Origin: Prosthecobacter debontii
Lineage (GTDB): Bacteria > Verrucomicrobiota > Verrucomicrobiia > Verrucomicrobiales > Verrucomicrobiaceae
Reading direction: 5' to 3'
Assembly: GCA_945869695.1 (NCBI GenBank)
Contig: CAMBPV010000001.1
Coordinates: 1 to 64,000, forward strand
DNA length: 64,000 bases
Shown in pieces: positions 28,624 to 37,980 of this stretch; the first letter of the stretch is position 1, and each line of letters opens with the position of its first letter. Position numbers and translations under genes: made by a program. The notes beneath the pieces were generated by a model. The model was not told the origin of the DNA and searched no databases. It saw nothing but the letters and a program-made list of their open reading frames with translations.

Positions 28624-29923
28624 TCGCCACCGTGAGGAATGGGGCAAACTTCGACTCCCACCTCTTGGGCACCACACACTGCACGAGTCCCACGCCCTGC
28701 TCGTAGTCTTCACTCAGCACCTTGCCCTCTTGATGAGCCAAGGCCACGAGGTCCATACGGTGTAGAGGAATCGTCAGATCCATCCGCACCACGCGATCGA
28801 TCATCATGTGGTGCAGCCGGTGCATCAAAGCATCCATCCCCTCACCCGTCCGGATCGAAATCGATTCCGCATCCGGAAACTCCCGCTGAAGCTCCCGAAG
28901 TCGATCAGGCTCCACCAAATCAATCTTGTTGAGCACCACCAAGACCTTTTTGTCACCCGCACCCAGTTCCTTCAGGACAGCGGTCGTCGTCCGATACATT
29001 TCCATGACATGCTTCGAGCTCGCATCCAGCACTTGGATGAGAAAATCAGCAATCACAGACTCCTCCAATGTGGCCCGGAATGACTGAACCAAATCATGAG
29101 GTAAATTTCTCACAAAACCGACAGTGTCCGTGACGAGAAGAGCCTGCCCATCCGGCAGTTCCAGTCTCCGCGTCGTCGTATCCAGGGTGGCAAACAACTT
29201 ATCCTCCACCAGCACCTCCGCATTCGTCAGTCGATTGAGGAGAGATGACTTCCCCGCATTGGTATAACCCACGATGGCGGCCATCGGCACACTCACACGG
29301 GCTCTTTCTTTCCTCGCAGTTTCGCGCTGTTTCTTTACCTCTTCGAGCTCCGCTTTCAGCTTATCCACTCTTTTGGAAGAAAGCCGACGATCCACCTCCA
29401 ACTGGGTTTCACCCTCGCCTCGCGTCGCTCCGCCACTCCCACTGCTTCCACCACTGCTACCACCACCCTGACGGTCCAGATGCATCCACATCCGCGTCAA
29501 GCGGGGCAGCGAGTACTCGAGCCTCGCCAGTTCGACTTGCAGTCGGGCTTCCTTCGTTCGGGCCCTCATGTTGAAAATATCCAGGATCACCTCATGCCGA
29601 TCAATCACACACGAGTTCGAATCCTGCTCCCAAGCCCGCTGCTGGGCCGGTGAAAGCTCGTTATCGATCACGATACAGTCCGCATCGAGTTCCTTCGCCT
29701 GGGCAATCAACTCAGCCGCTTTTCCTTTCCCTAATAGGTAGCGCGGGTTGGCCTCTCGAACAAAAACCAGCTCTTTGCCAGCAATCGCAATCCCGAGCGT
29801 TTCAACCAACTCCTGCAACTCATCCAGCAACGCCTGCGCATCCTCCTCTTCGCGGCGATCAAAATAAGCGCCAATCAGGAAGGCCCGCTCCACCTTGTTG
29901 GGCTTCTCACGAACATCAAACAC
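28607..29923 (-). CDS. hflX: Ribosome-associated GTPase HflX
   Basis: A 438-residue GTPase that splits stalled ribosomes under stress. The N-terminal HflX domain contains NPRYLLGKGKAAEL and IDNELSPAQQRAWE. A Gly/Ser-rich linker (GGGSSGGSSGSGGATRGEGETQLE) precedes the G domain with G1 GYTNAGKSSLLN, switch LFATLDTTTRRL, G3 DTVGFVRNLPH and G4 NKID. The C-terminal domain is present. The gene converges on dgt with a 17-base overlap and is divergent from a lipoprotein gene. Confidence 0.96.
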   Translation of the reverse strand: MFDVREKPNKVERAFLIGAYFDRREEEDAQALLDELQELVETLGIAIAGKELVFVREANPRYLLGKGKAAELIAQAKELDADCIVIDNELSPAQQRAWEQDSNSCVIDRHEVILDIFNMRARTKEARLQVELARLEYSLPRLTRMWMHLDRQGGGSSGGSSGSGGATRGEGETQLEVDRRLSSKRVDKLKAELEEVKKQRETARKERARVSVPMAAIVGYTNAGKSSLLNRLTNAEVLVEDKLFATLDTTTRRLELPDGQALLVTDTVGFVRNLPHDLVQSFRATLEESVIADFLIQVLDASSKHVMEMYRTTTAVLKELGAGDKKVLVVLNKIDLVEPDRLRELQREFPDAESISIRTGEGMDALMHRLHHMMIDRVVRMDLTIPLHRMDLVALAHQEGKVLSEDYEQGVGLVQCVVPKRWESKFAPFLTVATTQNP

Positions 29924-30006
29924 GCGTCCACCCTACGGCAGGAAATGGCTTTGCCAAGGGCTGGCGGTTGCCCTCGCTTCGATTTAGTGGCATACAAGAC
30001 CCGAAC

Positions 30007-30519
30007 ATGAAGTGGCTATCGCATTTAATCATCTCGCTATTCCTCATTCTCACCGGATGCGATTCAGGTGAACCTGGAGAAGTATCCCTCGGAGACTATG
30101 AAAGTGACCTCGGAGAAGCCGTGGTGCGTCAACTCATCAAAACGCTGCCTGATCCCGCGCCCAGCATCCCGAAATCCTACTGCGTCGTCAAAGGCAAGGA
30201 CCTTGAGAATACGAGAACAGAATTTGTCGAGCGCTTGAGTGATCTCAAACTCCGCTTCATCAGCGCCAATGTCCTTCTCGTTACCGATCCCGATAACGCC
30301 GTGGTCGATCCCGAAACACGACTGGCACCCATTTTTCTCCAGATTGCCCACATCAAATCAACCGGTGCCGACTCCTGGACAATCGATGTCGGATGGTCCT
30401 ACAAAAAGATCTTTGAGAAGCATCGCTGGGATGTAAAACTCAACGGCGGCAACTACCAGTTCGGCGAAAGCAAGAGAATCGAAGGCAACTACGATTCAAC
30501 TTCGCCAAGCCAAAAATGA
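30007..30519 (+). CDS. Small lipoprotein of unknown function
   Basis: A 170-residue product from the ATG at 30007. The longer upstream reading is rejected because it runs antisense to hflX and has no signal, whereas this start gives a lipoprotein signal MKWLSHLIISLFLILTGC with lipobox LTGC. The remainder is a mixed alpha/beta domain with no motif I recognise. It lies 39 bases before pgsA and is probably co-transcribed with it. Confidence 0.7.
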   Translation: MKWLSHLIISLFLILTGCDSGEPGEVSLGDYESDLGEAVVRQLIKTLPDPAPSIPKSYCVVKGKDLENTRTEFVERLSDLKLRFISANVLLVTDPDNAVVDPETRLAPIFLQIAHIKSTGADSWTIDVGWSYKKIFEKHRWDVKLNGGNYQFGESKRIEGNYDSTSPSQK

Positions 30520-30558
30520 CTTCTCCAAACACCCTGGTCACCAAGAATTGAGTCACCT

Positions 30559-31137
30559 ATGAATTTGCCCAATAAGCTAACCGTCGCCCGACTGGTCTTA
30601 ACCATCGTGTTCGTAGCTTGTTTTTATGCGCCCATTCCGAATCCCATGACGTGGGCGCTGCTGGTTTTCTCCATCGCATCCATCACCGACTACCTTGACG
30701 GCTACCTCGCTCGAAAGCACAACCTCGTCACAAACTTCGGTAAACTCGTCGATCCGCTCGCTGACAAAATCCTCATCGCCGCAGCCTTCATTCTTCTGGT
30801 GGAAAAAACCGAGATGAAAGCATGGATCGCCATTGCCATCTTGGGAAGAGAGTTTTTTGTCACAGGCATCCGTCTCGTCGCCGCCAATCAGGGAGTTGTC
30901 CTCGCAGCTGAAAAATTGGGCAAACACAAAATGGTTTGGCAGATCATCACCGTCGTTTACTTCATGCTCAAAACGGCTTCCAATGAGCCTGTATTTGCCT
31001 GGGCCAGCCCATTGTTTTCATCCAATTCCATCAACATTACGGTCGGTGCCGCCATCACTTATTTCACCACCGCCATCACTCTTGTCTCAGGCTACAGTTA
31101 CTTCTGGAAGAATCGCAGCCTCTTCTCCGATATGTAG
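30559..31137 (+). CDS. pgsA: CDP-diacylglycerol--glycerol-3-phosphate 3-phosphatidyltransferase
   Basis: A 192-residue membrane enzyme making phosphatidylglycerol phosphate from CDP-diacylglycerol and glycerol 3-phosphate. It starts LPNKLTVARLVL as in PgsA, and has the CDP-alcohol phosphotransferase motif DYLDGYLARKHNLVTNFGKL-VDPLADK (D-x2-DG-x2-AR-x8-G-x3-D-x3-D, about residues 44-70). Several membrane segments follow. The context (lipoprotein before it, RidA family after it, 12 bases) suggests an operon. Confidence 0.94.
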   Translation: MNLPNKLTVARLVLTIVFVACFYAPIPNPMTWALLVFSIASITDYLDGYLARKHNLVTNFGKLVDPLADKILIAAAFILLVEKTEMKAWIAIAILGREFFVTGIRLVAANQGVVLAAEKLGKHKMVWQIITVVYFMLKTASNEPVFAWASPLFSSNSINITVGAAITYFTTAITLVSGYSYFWKNRSLFSDM

Positions 31138-31149
31138 AACACCACCGCC

Positions 31150-31611
31150 ATGACCGCCGAAGAAGCCATTCAGCATCACCACATCAAGCTTCCCACTGCA
31201 CCCCCCAAGGGAGGCGTCTATAAGCCCGTCGTCATCGTCGGAAACATCGTCTACTTGTCTGGCCACGGACCCTACTTGGGAGACGGCAAATACATCACCG
31301 GAAAAGTCGGCGCCAATCTAGACCTCGACCAAGGCAAGCAAGCCGCCCGACAAGTCGGCCTCGCCATTCTCGCCACACTTCAAAAGGAGCTGGGCAGTCT
31401 CAATCGCATCACCCGCGTGATCAAACTTCTCGGCATGGTGAACAGCACTCCCGACTTCCCAGACCACCCCAAAGTCATCAACGGATGCAGCGAGCTCTTT
31501 GCCACCATCTGGGGCGACGACAACGGCATCGGAGCTCGAAGCGCCGTCGGCATGGGCTCCCTGCCAGGTGATATCTCGGTCGAGATCGAAGGCATTTTTG
31601 AGTTGGCCTAA
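31150..31611 (+). CDS. RidA-family protein
   Basis: A 153-residue protein of the RidA/YjgF/Rid superfamily, whose canonical members hydrolyse reactive enamine/imine intermediates. It has the GNIVYLSGHGP strand, an ARQVGLAILATLQKELGSLNRITRV helix, and the late ARSAVGMGSLPGDISVEIE segment in which the conserved Arg of RidA enzymes would sit. It is longer than archetypal RidA (about 128 residues), like the YoaB-type subgroups, so deaminase activity is not assured. Confidence 0.88.
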   Translation: MTAEEAIQHHHIKLPTAPPKGGVYKPVVIVGNIVYLSGHGPYLGDGKYITGKVGANLDLDQGKQAARQVGLAILATLQKELGSLNRITRVIKLLGMVNSTPDFPDHPKVINGCSELFATIWGDDNGIGARSAVGMGSLPGDISVEIEGIFELA

Positions 31612-31616
31612 ACCTC

Positions 31617-32489
31617 TCAAGGCACCGGCTCACCCGAGCCGGGATAGACCCACCGCACAACCTTCCCATCGCGAATGTGAGCCTGAGCGTGGGCTTCCAT
31701 CGGTCCGCAGAAAACAATGGTGTCATAGTGCACATCGATCACCCAGGTGGGTCTGCCTTCGGTCGTTACCAATTGTGGAGTCCCCATTCGCTTCACCTTC
31801 TTCGGCGTGATGTCGGTGACGTCCCCCGCATTCATACTGGCCAAGAGAATAGGATAACTGCCATTCCCAGCCCTCACGGGCTTGCCACTTTCATCGATCG
31901 CACCCGCGGGCACTTCAACACCGACCGCATTCGGTTTGGTCTGCTGATTTTTCTCCCACTGTTGCCTCAAGGTCTCCACCCGCCACGCCACCCACTTTTG
32001 GTAAGGCTCCGCAAACTGCGACTTCAGATCCGTTTCACTGACGCGCACGTAGCCCCGAGCAGTCGAAGTAGGCACTGGAGCCAGCGTCACGACACCGTTT
32101 TCGCATCCCAGCGCCGTTACCATTCCACCCGCCGCCATCCGCGAGAAACCCGCAGACATCTTGAATTCGACATCCCGCATTAACTTCACCACCCGTGGAA
32201 ACGCTGACAGCGGAATGACCGTCCAGTTCTTCGTCAAGACCTCCAAAGACTCAATCGCGGGCGGCTCAAACTTCGGCGCGCTTGCCCTCGCGACCTCGGT
32301 GTTGACCGGGGCAGTCAATTGACCTCCCAAGGAACCTTGCTTCTCGACAATACCCTTCTCCGCAGCATCACCTCGAATCCCATCAGGCCCCCTTTCGAAG
32401 ACCATCCTTTGCGACTTAGGTGCACCCAAATAGTCGTAGGCCAAAAATGCGATTCCTAAAATTAGCCAGGTGTAAATCAGTGCCTTCAT
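31617..32489 (-). CDS. Membrane-anchored protein of unknown function
   Basis: A 290-residue protein with one N-terminal membrane segment (about residues 5-20) and a soluble, probably periplasmic body containing QQWEKNQQTKPN and a C-terminal HYDTIVFCGPMEAHAQAHIRDGKVVRWVYPGSGEPVP. No family recognised. Its ATG overlaps the stop of the ceramidase/PVC fusion gene as ATGA, so the two are translationally coupled and likely work together. It converges on the RidA-family gene with 5 bases between stops. Confidence 0.7.
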   Translation of the reverse strand: MKALIYTWLILGIAFLAYDYLGAPKSQRMVFERGPDGIRGDAAEKGIVEKQGSLGGQLTAPVNTEVARASAPKFEPPAIESLEVLTKNWTVIPLSAFPRVVKLMRDVEFKMSAGFSRMAAGGMVTALGCENGVVTLAPVPTSTARGYVRVSETDLKSQFAEPYQKWVAWRVETLRQQWEKNQQTKPNAVGVEVPAGAIDESGKPVRAGNGSYPILLASMNAGDVTDITPKKVKRMGTPQLVTTEGRPTWVIDVHYDTIVFCGPMEAHAQAHIRDGKVVRWVYPGSGEPVP

Positions 32490-35400
32490 TTCAACCCCGG
32501 ACTTTGCAGATAGGCGATCAAATCCGCAAACGATTGCGGTGTCATCGCCGCCTCAAGGCCTTCGGGCATCAAGGATGTTCCCGCACTCTTCAAAGAGGCC
32601 ACATCACTGCGCAGCACCGACTTCGTCACATTCCCCGCCATCTTCAGCGTCAGGCTCGCGCTCGTTTCGGTGGCGATGACACCGTAGAGCTGCTCGCCGC
32701 TCTTCAGGGTGCAGTGGTAGGCCATGAAGCCGGGCTCGATGATCGCGCTGGGGTCGAGAATGGAGTTGAGGAGCTTTTCGGCGTCGTGCTGCGCCACGCT
32801 GCGCAGATCCGGGCCGAGTTCGAGGCCCACGCCGTCGAGTTTGTGGCAACTGATGCACACACTCGCGAAAACGGTCTTCCCGCGTGTCGCATCGCCTCGG
32901 AGCTTCAACGCCGGTTTGAACTTCTCCACCACCGCGGTGCGCGAAGCGCTCGTGGAGTCAGCGAAGACCTTCTCCGCCAGGTCGGCGATGTTTTTCTTCG
33001 GATGCTTCATCAACCGCGCCCGCATCGCCGCGTCCGCGGATTTGGCTTCGGGACGTTTCAGCAGCGCCAGCGTCCAGGCGTCGTTCGAGAGAAGCGTTTC
33101 GAGGATCTGCACGCGCAGCGCCGGTGTGCGCTGGTCCCAGCCTTCGAGCAAAAACTGCTCGCCACCCTGAGGTTGCAGCTTCGAGACGAGCCGCAGCACC
33201 TCCGCGTTGCCCGTCTTCGCCCATAGCTCCGGCAATAGTGCTTTGACGCGTTCCCGATGCTCGCGATCCGAGGCCAGCAAGGTCAGCGATTCCATCGTCG
33301 GAGCCGTTTGGATCGACTCCGCGGCCTGTTGCAGCCTCGCGGCCATTTGATCGACCGCCGCCCGTGCCTTCGCATCCGTGACCTGTTTCGCGAAAGCGGC
33401 CAGAGAGAGGTTTTTCTCATCCAAGACGGTCAGCAGCTCCTCCAGGCCCTTTTGCGCATCCATCCGCGTCACAAGCGCCGCGATGGCTTTTTCGTTCTTC
33501 GTCGCCAAAGCGCAGCGCAGGAGCATCGCGAAGGATTTGGCATCCGCACGAGCACAAACTCGCTCCAAATGCGGCAGCACCGAACTCAACGCCGCGCCTT
33601 GCAGCGGCGAACCCGGCTCCGCGCTGTTCAGCACCTCCGCGAGCAAATCTCCGGCCCACTCGAACTTCAGCTCGCCAAGCGTGCAGGCCAGTTGAAGGCG
33701 CACCTTGGCATCTTGATCAAGCAGTCGCGCCTCCAGCGCCATTTGGAGCAATCGAACATCATCACCCTTCCAGTCAATCTTCTCAGCCATTTGAAGGGCT
33801 TGCTCGCGAATGTGCCACTGCTCACCGTAGTCATCATTCAAAAGGACAATGCAATCAGAGGCGCTGAGTTTGCCCAATGAAAGAGCAGTCCATGCATCTG
33901 CCATCGTGCCAATACCTGATGCAACTGGGTTAAAAGCTGGAGCCTTGCCATCCCATAACGCCCTCATTTGCGCTTTGTCCCTGCACCAGCCATTCGCGCT
34001 TGCGAAAGTGGCTTCGGCTTTAGCCGAATCATTCGCCCCAGATCGAGCTGAAGCTCGAACTACTTTCCAAATCCGTCCCTTGTCATCCCCTTCGCGGTAA
34101 TGCGGCAGAAGCTCTTCTTTGCCATTCTGCGGCAGCCACTGCGGGTGCTCGATCATGTAGCGATACATATCCGCCACCCACAGTGCGCCGTCGGGGCCGG
34201 TGCGGACCATGACGGGGCGGCACCAGCGGTCTTCGCTGGCGAGGAAGTCCATCTTGGACTCGGCGGGATCGCGTACGGCTTTGAAGGTGACGCCGTCGTC
34301 TTCGAGGAGGTGATGTTGCACGACGTTGTGGAAGGGCTCGCAGGTGAAGGCGTGCGTTTTGCCGTCCTTGAAGAGCTTCACATCGCGATACACCTCGATG
34401 CCGCAGGCGCTGGTGAAGCGTCCGGCCTGGTCGAAGCTGTGGAAGCGCTTCTCCATGCTGCTGGCGGGATACACGGGCGGATTGCGCGGGAAGAGCTGAT
34501 GAATCGGGTCCGGCGGGATGACGTGCGGATTGCGGCGCAGGTAGTGATCCTGCAAAACATAGTGCCAGAGCGGGAAACTGTTCTGCACGCCGAACCAGTG
34601 GCCCCAGTCATCGCGGGCGCGGCCGAACTGCGAGGGGCCGGTCTGCGGATCAAACTCGCCGGTGTCGGGTTTGAAGCGGAAATCGCGGCTGCCGAGGTCG
34701 ATCTTCTCGCCGGTGAGCTTGCACTCGATCTGCGTGCCTTTGTTGTAGCCGCCGTGATGCGCGCCCGCGGCGCAATACACCCAGCCGTCCATGCCCCAGC
34801 GAAGGCCGTTCACGCGGAGCTGCTGATTGCCGGTGCTGAAGCCGGTGTAGAGCACTTTCTTCGTGCAATCGGGCGAAATGAAAAAGATGTCCGGCGCGGC
34901 GGTGACGATGACGCCTTCACGCCAGGTCAAGATGCCGGTGGGATAGCTCAAGTCGCTGACGATGACGTGGCGCTTGTCGTAGCGACCGTCGCTGTCCGTG
35001 TCCTCCAGCCGCACGACGCGTCCGCCAGCCGTGCCATTGCCATCCATGCCGAGCGGGTAGTCCGCCATCTCGATGACCCACAGGCGACCCTGCTCATCCC
35101 AATCAAACGCGACCGGATCGAGCACCACCGGCTCCGCCGCGACGAGTTCGATCCGGTAACCCTCGCGCACATGCCACTTCTTCGCCGACTCTTCCGGCGA
35201 GAGCGGTTGCGAGGCCATTTCGACCTTCGTCGCTGGCGCAGGTGCGGCGGGTTTTTCCAAACCGGCGACCTCCACCTTCTCAAACTCACCTTCCAGCGGC
35301 GCGAAGTCATCGCAGCGTTTGCCAAAGAACAATTCCTTCGCGCCGGGAGCCGTGACGGGCAGTTCGGCGTCGATCTCTACCTTGCCATTGAGTGTCACCT

Positions 35401-37819
35401 TCACCCGCGAGCCAATGCGTTCCAGCTTCACGTCATTCCATGTCCCAGGCTCGATGACCGTCGTGCCGCGCACGATTTGCGCGGCCGCATTGCCATTGAA
35501 GACGAACAACCGGCCCGGCGACGAGTCCTTAAAGTTCCCGCCAATGCCGAGGTGATCGCCCGGTGCTTGATGATCGCCCTTCGGCCCGCGCGAGATGAGG
35601 TAGGCGGTCACGGCGCTGACGTTATTGGCCTTCGTGTTCTTGAAGCGCATCGACGCAGACCAGTTCTCATGCGCCATCAGCAAGGCGGAGCTCTGCACCT
35701 GCGCCCGCTTCTTCCGCTCCGCCCGCGAAACCGCCCGCTTCGCATTCTCCTCGCCCACTTTCGAGATGTTCCAAAGCTTCGCGATGAGCGAAGGCTCAAT
35801 GACGCGATCCCAGATCGTGATCTCGTCGAGTCGTCCTTCGAGTTTTTGCCCCAACTCTAGCGTTTCTGGGCCACCAGATGACTCCAGTGAAAGCACGGGC
35901 TCGGGTTCTCCATCAATGTATATTTTAAGTTCCCCCTGATCCTGAACGAGCGCCGCAAAGTGCCAATCATCAGCATGTCCGATCTCAGCTGATGCTTTGT
36001 GGCCTGCGGCAACGTTCACTTGATGCCGATCATTTTGGCGAAGTATGATGTCGCCAATAAGGCTACCACTTCGATTCGATGCGCCGCTTTCATGGCCTAG
36101 CCAGAACCAAAGTGCCACGGAGAACTGACCATCAAGCTTCAGATTTGGAATTTCAAGATGTCCACCTGCGAGGTGGATCGCTCGGTTGATGTGTTTGGTG
36201 CTGCTGAATGCAGAACCGGTGAGAGCAGATTCGCTGTCGTAGCCGCGTCCACTGCCGACTCCGGGTAGATAGAAAGCATGAGGGCCAACCAGCTTCGCCA
36301 GTTGTGTCTCTTGATTGATTACGGAGATCAAAGAGCTTCCCCCTGTTTGGCCGCAGCCAAAGTGAGCCAGAGGATCAGTGGAATAGATTTCTGCCGCATA
36401 AGGCCCGGCGAGAGAATCCTGTTGGCGCTTTTTTTCGTCTGTGAGCGAAGCGATGGCTTTACTCAACTGATCCACCATTTGAGGTTCAGCTTTGACCTCA
36501 AGCCCGGCTGTTCGCGCAGGCCACGTTGTGTATCCGCCGAGTGTGTGCTGCTCAGGTGGTGGAATGTAGCCTGTGGCGCCGTTCGCTAGCTCAATGTTGA
36601 AGTGCGTTCCGAATGGCGACATCAGCCGCAGCTTCAATCCCGTGATAGCATACACCTCGTTCGGCAGCGTCGCGATACTCAGATCGCCGATGCGGATGGC
36701 TTGGAGCTTCACGGTGGTCTTTTGCCGCTCGTGGAGGATGAGCGCCTCTCTCGCATACACTTCCTCTTTGCTCTTCGGCACGTCGTTCTCGATCTTCGCG
36801 GCGATGGGGCGGGCCCAAGCGAGGCGTTTTTCGTCGGGGACGCGGTAGTTGAGCTCCATTGTCTTCTCGATCATGCCGAGCGGGGCGTGATCGACATACG
36901 TCACGGTTTGCAGGGCTTTGATCGCGCTGTCGGCGACCTCGGAGGCGTAGGTGTCGATGGTGAGGGTCTTTTTCTCCGCACCGTAGTCCATCCACATCTG
37001 GTCGCCACTGGTGCCCTGGCTCATGGCGCAGACGAAGGGGCCGTTGCCATCGCCCTGCTGGCCCATTTTCGCGGCGAGGTGACGGCAGAAGTGCCCATAG
37101 TAGTCGGCGGAGATCGGGCCGGTGCCAAAGTAGTGCTGCGAGTAGTTCGCCAGCACGCCGAGCGGTTTGCCATCGAGCGTTTCCAGTGCGATGACGCTGA
37201 GCTGCGGGTCCACCGGGCCGCTGGGGCCGACGACGTCCTTGCTGAGGTAGCCGGGGTGCATGTTCGCACGGCCCGTGGGCTGGCCGAAGGGATCGACGAC
37301 CTCCTTGCCCGGCAGGCGAATCCAGCGGCGGTTGTGCGTGTGCTCCCAGTCGTCGTAGTTGCCCCAGCCGATACGCGCCGGTTGCAGCGCCGCATTCGCC
37401 GCCACAATCGCCTCGGCAATCTTCGGCGTGAGGAATTTCGCATACACGGTGTCCTTCCGCGTGCCGAGGCAGCCCATCGCCGCCGGCGCGGAGTGCGTGT
37501 GCGTGGCGCTGACCATCATGCGATCCACCGGGATGCCGCACTGCTTTGCCGCGATGCCTTTGGCCTCATCGATGAGTGCCTGCTCCATCATGCAGGTGTC
37601 CACAATGGCGAAAGCGATCTTCATCTTGCCATCATCGAACACAAAACTGCGCACGAAGAGCTTGTCCGCGAGCTTTTCGCCTCGTCCTTCGAGAAACCCG
37701 CCCGCGATGATGCGAGGGAACTCCGTCGGCGAGATGTCCACCGTGGCCACTCCGGCGCGGAAGGTGGCCGCAGAGGCGATGGTGCTGAGAAGAGAAAGGA
37801 AAAGAAGGGCCTGCTTCAT
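32486..37819 (-). CDS. Neutral ceramidase-like/LamG/PVC-type heme protein fusion (1777 aa)
   Basis: The ATG at 37819 begins a good signal peptide; further upstream codons lie inside a palindromic repeat and are rejected. Residues about 18-450 match neutral/alkaline non-lysosomal ceramidases: zinc motif ATHTHSAP (His107, His109), NYSQHYFG, and QGTSGDQMWM near the catalytic Ser. Next are a LamG-like lectin fold (about 546-668), a DUF1080-like beta domain (about 716-851), and a PVC/Pirellula-Verrucomicrobium-type propeller (from about 886, GYRIELVAAEPVVLDP). A helical HEAT-like region follows, then a C-terminal heme domain with CISCH (1655-1659). Such PVC cytochromes are thought to be periplasmic dehydrogenases. 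A hydrolase on the front of one is unusual. Base composition changes at domain borders, and three palindromes interrupt the reading frame near 34000. Confidence 0.85.
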   Translation of the reverse strand: MKQALLFLSLLSTIASAATFRAGVATVDISPTEFPRIIAGGFLEGRGEKLADKLFVRSFVFDDGKMKIAFAIVDTCMMEQALIDEAKGIAAKQCGIPVDRMMVSATHTHSAPAAMGCLGTRKDTVYAKFLTPKIAEAIVAANAALQPARIGWGNYDDWEHTHNRRWIRLPGKEVVDPFGQPTGRANMHPGYLSKDVVGPSGPVDPQLSVIALETLDGKPLGVLANYSQHYFGTGPISADYYGHFCRHLAAKMGQQGDGNGPFVCAMSQGTSGDQMWMDYGAEKKTLTIDTYASEVADSAIKALQTVTYVDHAPLGMIEKTMELNYRVPDEKRLAWARPIAAKIENDVPKSKEEVYAREALILHERQKTTVKLQAIRIGDLSIATLPNEVYAITGLKLRLMSPFGTHFNIELANGATGYIPPPEQHTLGGYTTWPARTAGLEVKAEPQMVDQLSKAIASLTDEKKRQQDSLAGPYAAEIYSTDPLAHFGCGQTGGSSLISVINQETQLAKLVGPHAFYLPGVGSGRGYDSESALTGSAFSSTKHINRAIHLAGGHLEIPNLKLDGQFSVALWFWLGHESGASNRSGSLIGDIILRQNDRHQVNVAAGHKASAEIGHADDWHFAALVQDQGELKIYIDGEPEPVLSLESSGGPETLELGQKLEGRLDEITIWDRVIEPSLIAKLWNISKVGEENAKRAVSRAERKKRAQVQSSALLMAHENWSASMRFKNTKANNVSAVTAYLISRGPKGDHQAPGDHLGIGGNFKDSSPGRLFVFNGNAAAQIVRGTTVIEPGTWNDVKLERIGSRVKVTLNGKVEIDAELPVTAPGAKELFFGKRCDDFAPLEGEFEKVEVAGLEKPAAPAPATKVEMASQPLSPEESAKKWHVREGYRIELVAAEPVVLDPVAFDWDEQGRLWVIEMADYPLGMDGNGTAGGRVVRLEDTDSDGRYDKRHVIVSDLSYPTGILTWREGVIVTAAPDIFFISPDCTKKVLYTGFSTGNQQLRVNGLRWGMDGWVYCAAGAHHGGYNKGTQIECKLTGEKIDLGSRDFRFKPDTGEFDPQTGPSQFGRARDDWGHWFGVQNSFPLWHYVLQDHYLRRNPHVIPPDPIHQLFPRNPPVYPASSMEKRFHSFDQAGRFTSACGIEVYRDVKLFKDGKTHAFTCEPFHNVVQHHLLEDDGVTFKAVRDPAESKMDFLASEDRWCRPVMVRTGPDGALWVADMYRYMIEHPQWLPQNGKEELLPHYREGDDKGRIWKVVRASARSGANDSAKAEATFASANGWCRDKAQMRALWDGKAPAFNPVASGIGTMADAWTALSLGKLSASDCIVLLNDDYGEQWHIREQALQMAEKIDWKGDDVRLLQMALEARLLDQDAKVRLQLACTLGELKFEWAGDLLAEVLNSAEPGSPLQGAALSSVLPHLERVCARADAKSFAMLLRCALATKNEKAIAALVTRMDAQKGLEELLTVLDEKNLSLAAFAKQVTDAKARAAVDQMAARLQQAAESIQTAPTMESLTLLASDREHRERVKALLPELWAKTGNAEVLRLVSKLQPQGGEQFLLEGWDQRTPALRVQILETLLSNDAWTLALLKRPEAKSADAAMRARLMKHPKKNIADLAEKVFADSTSASRTAVVEKFKPALKLRGDATRGKTVFASVCISCHKLDGVGLELGPDLRSVAQHDAEKLLNSILDPSAIIEPGFMAYHCTLKSGEQLYGVIATETSASLTLKMAGNVTKSVLRSDVASLKSAGTSLMPEGLEAAMTPQSFADLIAYLQSPGLK
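33993..34058. repeat. Triple REP-like hairpin cluster inside the PVC fusion gene
   Basis: Three short perfect palindromes in tandem: TTCGC/GCGAA (33993-34006), TTCGGCT/AGCCGAA (34013-34028) and TCGAGCT/AGCTCGA (34043-34058). They fall in frame and encode an Ala/Ser-rich stretch between the propeller and HEAT-like regions. The pattern resembles bacterial REP/BIME elements. Confidence 0.6.
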
Positions 37820-37926
37820 GAGTGAGAGAGGAACGTTACAGATGTGGTCTTCCTTCCTTTTTGCAGAATGGCTCCCGAAAGAAACTAAAAGAGCCAAAGT
37901 CAGAACTTGAACCGATTTATTCAAAA

Positions 37927-37980
37927 ACGATTTTCCGCCTATAACGCACAAAAATTGGGTTATAGGCTGAAAATCATTTC
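37927..37980. repeat. 54-bp palindromic repeat, copy A (3' side of the ATPase gene)
   Basis: An outer arm of 19 bases ending GCCTATAAC (37927-37945), a 14-base centre, and an inner arm starting TTATAGGCT (37960-37980). The arms are inverted copies of each other. The ATPase stop codon (37974-37976) lies inside it. Copy B at 39417-39470 has the same length and spacing. Confidence 0.85.

Noticed and set aside
29650-30519. Longer 289-residue version of the lipoprotein gene
   Set aside because: The first 119 codons are antisense to hflX and lack a signal; the internal ATG at 30007 starts a normal lipoprotein signal.
34100-35860. 586-codon open frame on the plus strand
   Set aside because: It is antisense to the PVC propeller part of the minus-strand fusion gene. 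It stays open because the real gene is G+C-rich at third positions, and it has no family motif.
36602-37825. 407-codon open frame on the plus strand
   Set aside because: Antisense to the ceramidase-like domain, whose motifs (ATHTHSAP and others) are clear on the minus strand.
37820-37951. N-terminal extension of the ceramidase/PVC fusion
   Set aside because: It runs into palindromic repeat copy A and adds a second hydrophobic stretch before a perfectly good signal peptide at 37819.
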